Assembly (NCBI GenBank): GCA_947632005.1
Contig: CANRNU010000024.1
Span: 1 to 34,566, forward strand
Reading direction: 5' to 3'
Length of the DNA: 34,566 nucleotides
Source: an uncultured Oscillospiraceae bacterium
Lineage (GTDB): Bacteria > Bacillota > Clostridia > Oscillospirales > Oscillospiraceae
The notes under the pieces are model-generated. The model was not told the origin of the DNA, ran no database searches, and worked only from the letters and a program-made list of their open reading frames with translations. The translations under genes were made by a program, and so were the position numbers. Numbering within the stretch: the stretch's first letter is position 1; each line of letters begins with the position of its first letter. This document shows positions 33,638 through 34,566 of this stretch, one piece after another.

Positions 33638-34486
33638 TCACCCCCGGAGCGCCCGCAGCCCCTCCAGCACGGAATAGGGCACCCACAGGCTGCCGTGGAT
33701 GCCGGACCCCATGCGGATGTCCGGTTTCCGGCTGCCGTGAAAGTCGCTGCCGCCGGACACCCCGAGCCCCAGCCGGGCCGCGGTCCGGCACAGCGCCTCC
33801 TGTTCCGCGGGGGAGTATTTGGAATAATACGCCTCCAGGGCCTGGCACCCCGCCTCCCGGGCGGCCAGCAAAAATCCCTCCAGGGCCTCGCCTTCAAAGC
33901 CGTATTGGAGCGGATGGGCCGCCACGGCGACGCCGCCGGAACCCCGAATGGCCTGGGCCGCCTGGCGCAGGGTCATCCGCTCCCGGGCCCGGTAGTAGGG
34001 CCGCCCCTTGTTCAGCCAGCGGCGGAAAGCGTCCTCCACCGAGTCCGCGTATCCATGGCGCATCAGCCATGCGGCGATGTGGGGCCGGCCCAGTACCGCG
34101 TCCGGGTCCTCCGCCCGCAGGGCGCCCAGGGAGATCGGGAAACCGTCCGCCACCATGGCGGCGACGATCTGTTCGTTGCGGACGTCCCGGCGGCTCACAG
34201 ACCAGTCCAGGGCCATCCGCAGCCACGCCGCCGACGGGTCGATGAAGTAGCCCAGAATGTGCACGCTGCGGCCCTGATAGTCTGCGGCCAGCTCGATCCC
34301 CGGGATGACCTCCACCCCCAGCGAGCCACCCGCCACCATGGCCTCCATAACGCCGGCGGTCGTGTCGTGGTCCGTGATGGCCACGGCCGCCAGGCCCAGC
34401 GCATGGGCCTGCTCCACCGTCTGGCAGGGCGTCAGCGTCCCGTCCGAGGCCGTGGTGTGTATGTGCAGGTCGATGTTCTTTTCCAT
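33638..34486 (-). CDS. PHP-domain phosphoesterase (RNase AM / YciV type)
   Basis: A 282-residue metal-dependent phosphoesterase. PHP motifs: IDLHIHTTASDGTLTP at the N-terminus, AVAITDHDTTAG, the Glu in VIPGIELAADYQG, an HILGYF strand, VAVAAHPLQYG and the final GSDFHGSRKP. The 280-residue length and the LHIHTTASDG form match the YciV group, which dephosphorylates 3',5'-nucleoside bisphosphates and trims RNA 5' ends. AGGAGGGC lies 7 bases before the ATG. It is separated from the U32 gene by an AT-rich gap with its own promoter, so it is probably a separate unit. Confidence 0.85.
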   Translation of the reverse strand: MEKNIDLHIHTTASDGTLTPCQTVEQAHALGLAAVAITDHDTTAGVMEAMVAGGSLGVEVIPGIELAADYQGRSVHILGYFIDPSAAWLRMALDWSVSRRDVRNEQIVAAMVADGFPISLGALRAEDPDAVLGRPHIAAWLMRHGYADSVEDAFRRWLNKGRPYYRARERMTLRQAAQAIRGSGGVAVAAHPLQYGFEGEALEGFLLAAREAGCQALEAYYSKYSPAEQEALCRTAARLGLGVSGGSDFHGSRKPDIRMGSGIHGSLWVPYSVLEGLRALRG

Positions 34487-34566
34487 GGTATCGCCCTCCT
34501 TGTATTATAGAGTAGTAGTTATTAGTGACCCTCTCCAAGGTCATGTGCTACACTGGAAGGGATGCT

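Noticed and set aside
34504-34509. Perfect TATAAT on the minus strand upstream of the PHP gene
   Set aside because: Transcription from it would start near 34497, inside the ribosome-binding site of the gene, and no -35 box lies at 16-18 bases. Probably chance in an AT-rich patch, though a short leader cannot be excluded.

Overview
The window is a gene-dense, GC-rich (about 60-65 % by eye) stretch of a bacterial chromosome. Gene content and protein style point to a low-abundance-motif Firmicute of the class Clostridia, most likely an Oscillospiraceae-type gut anaerobe (Flavonifractor/Oscillibacter-like). The evidence is the high GC, strong AGGAGG ribosome-binding sites, a clostridial-type mre/pbp2/mgsA cluster, a single-domain Pta, M29 aminopeptidase, U32 peptidase and DUF4367-type sigma/anti-sigma pair. 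This is inference from recognised families, not from a database match. No tRNA, rRNA, CRISPR array, phage or insertion sequence was seen, and no gene-free stretch exceeds 300 bases.

Layout. 1-1501 (+): the 3' end of dnaK and complete dnaJ, closed by a terminator. 1624-5901 (+): an envelope/sugar cluster made of a PMT-type membrane glycosyltransferase with an inserted discoidin-like domain, a PHP phosphatase, rpiB and a membrane-anchored putative glycoside hydrolase. 5967-8050 (-): lepA, translationally coupled to a small XRE repressor with a clear promoter and palindromic operator. 8225-9208 (+): a divergently transcribed phosphotransacetylase. 9314-13028: an alpha-galactoside locus with an AraC regulator (+), a sugar-binding lipoprotein (-), a tiny zinc-ribbon protein (-) and a GH27 alpha-galactosidase (-), but no permeases. 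13210-15463 (+): an ECF sigma factor overlapping its probable membrane anti-sigma/sensor. 15529-15987 (+): tadA.

From 16007 to 34486 every gene is on the minus strand. Reading in transcription order: a PHP phosphoesterase; then U32 peptidase, maf, mreC, mreD, PBP2, a methylglyoxal-synthase-like protein, hisS and aspS, mostly overlapping or closely spaced; then a structured repeat; yifB, thiI and an M29 aminopeptidase; a second copy of the repeat; cinA; and two paralogous GT2 membrane-associated glycosyltransferases, the first split by a frameshift at an 8-base G tract. Thus a cell-elongation operon (MreC/MreD/PBP2) is fused with translation genes and runs towards lipid-linked-sugar glycosyltransferases.

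The points most worth a second look are: (1) a methylglyoxal-synthase homologue that has lost the catalytic Asp, His and Asp while keeping the fold; (2) two copies of a multi-hairpin repeat that each exactly fill an intercistronic gap with nearly identical spacing to both flanking genes; (3) the G-tract frameshift in a glycosyltransferase; and (4) two terminators whose loop supplies a TTGCGG -35 box exactly 17 bases before a -10 box of the next gene.
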